From positions 1-5,577 of the forward strand of contig JBNJDY010000083.1 in the NCBI GenBank assembly GCA_051745305.1: a DNA stretch of 5,577 nt, read 5' to 3'. Shown here in pieces: positions 5,532-5,577 of this stretch. Source of the DNA: Saliniplasma sp051745305 (GTDB lineage: Archaea > Thermoplasmatota > Thermoplasmata > Halarchaeoplasmatales > Halarchaeoplasmataceae). The notes below the pieces were generated by a model. That model ran no database searches and was not told the DNA's origin. It worked only from the letters and a program-made list of their open reading frames with translations. How positions within the stretch are numbered: position 1 is the stretch's first letter; the number at the start of each line of letters is the position of its first letter. A program made the position numbers and the translations under genes.

Positions 5532-5577
5532 TCTGATCTAGCAAGTTTTTTAGCAAATCAGTTCATTCTCGATTTTG

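Larger units (their letters stand above)
5284..5577. other. Non-coding downstream region, AT-rich, no gene recognised
   Basis: There are 294 bases after the operon without a supported reading frame on either strand. Its contents, in order, are the T-rich terminators, a very AT-rich stretch (about 5324-5418), a short GC-contrasting stretch (5419-5443), a second T cluster (5444-5458), a strong bulged hairpin (5481-5531), and a terminal piece with the direct repeat TAGCAA at 5539-5544 and 5551-5556, flanked by the inverted pair CTGAT (5533-5537) and ATCAG (5557-5561). The window ends before any following gene is seen. Confidence 0.7.

Noticed and set aside
5533..5577. Possible tRNA 3' part (GTTCATTCT resembles a T-loop)
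   Set aside because: The T-loop lacks the conserved A at position 58, the stem has a mismatch, and no acceptor, D or anticodon arms can be built from the bases before it.
5284..5577. CRISPR array or origin in the downstream spacer
   Set aside because: No regularly spaced repeats of suitable length and no repeated origin-type boxes were found; the only direct repeat is the six-base TAGCAA pair.

Overview
The window carries one complete four-gene operon, all on the + strand, for the membrane and ATPase parts of a peptide/nickel-type (Dpp/Opp) ABC importer: permease 1 (dppB-like, 59-1120), permease 2 (dppC-like, 1139-3271), ATPase 1 (dppD-like, 3277-4245) and ATPase 2 (dppF-like, 4249-5283). 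Gaps between genes are only 3 to 18 bases. No solute-binding protein is encoded in the window, so the transported substrate cannot be read from it; oligopeptide is the family default.

The source is most likely an archaeon, probably euryarchaeal and AT-rich. The reasons are a BRE/TATA-like element (15-28) placed so that the first mRNA would have almost no leader, good Shine-Dalgarno sites only before the internal genes, T-rich rather than hairpin-type termination after the last gene, and a second permease with a very large domain outside the membrane, as in many archaeal Dpp/Opp systems. The lineage cannot be fixed further. The cytoplasmic ATPase 1 is only mildly acidic (by hand count 50 D/E against 40 K/R in 322 residues), so the window does not suggest an extreme salt-in halophile.

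The most unusual part is permease 2: 712 codons from the first ATG instead of about 300. The excess of about 400 residues lies between the first membrane helix and the GTDNxGRD motif, which puts it outside the cell. It holds a probable beta domain split in two, and inside that a strongly acidic segment with three degenerate 36-residue repeats followed by three W/Y/P beta units.

A second oddity is a perfect 26-base repeat shared by the two ATPase genes over the first Cys codons of their four-cysteine C-terminal motif, although the genes have drifted at synonymous sites elsewhere.

After the operon, 5284-5577 holds no recognisable gene. It has T-rich terminators (5304-5344), a short GC-contrasting stretch (5419-5443), a second T cluster (5444-5458) and a strong 51-base bulged hairpin (5481-5531) that may be the end of an IS200/IS605-type element or a structured RNA continuing past the window.
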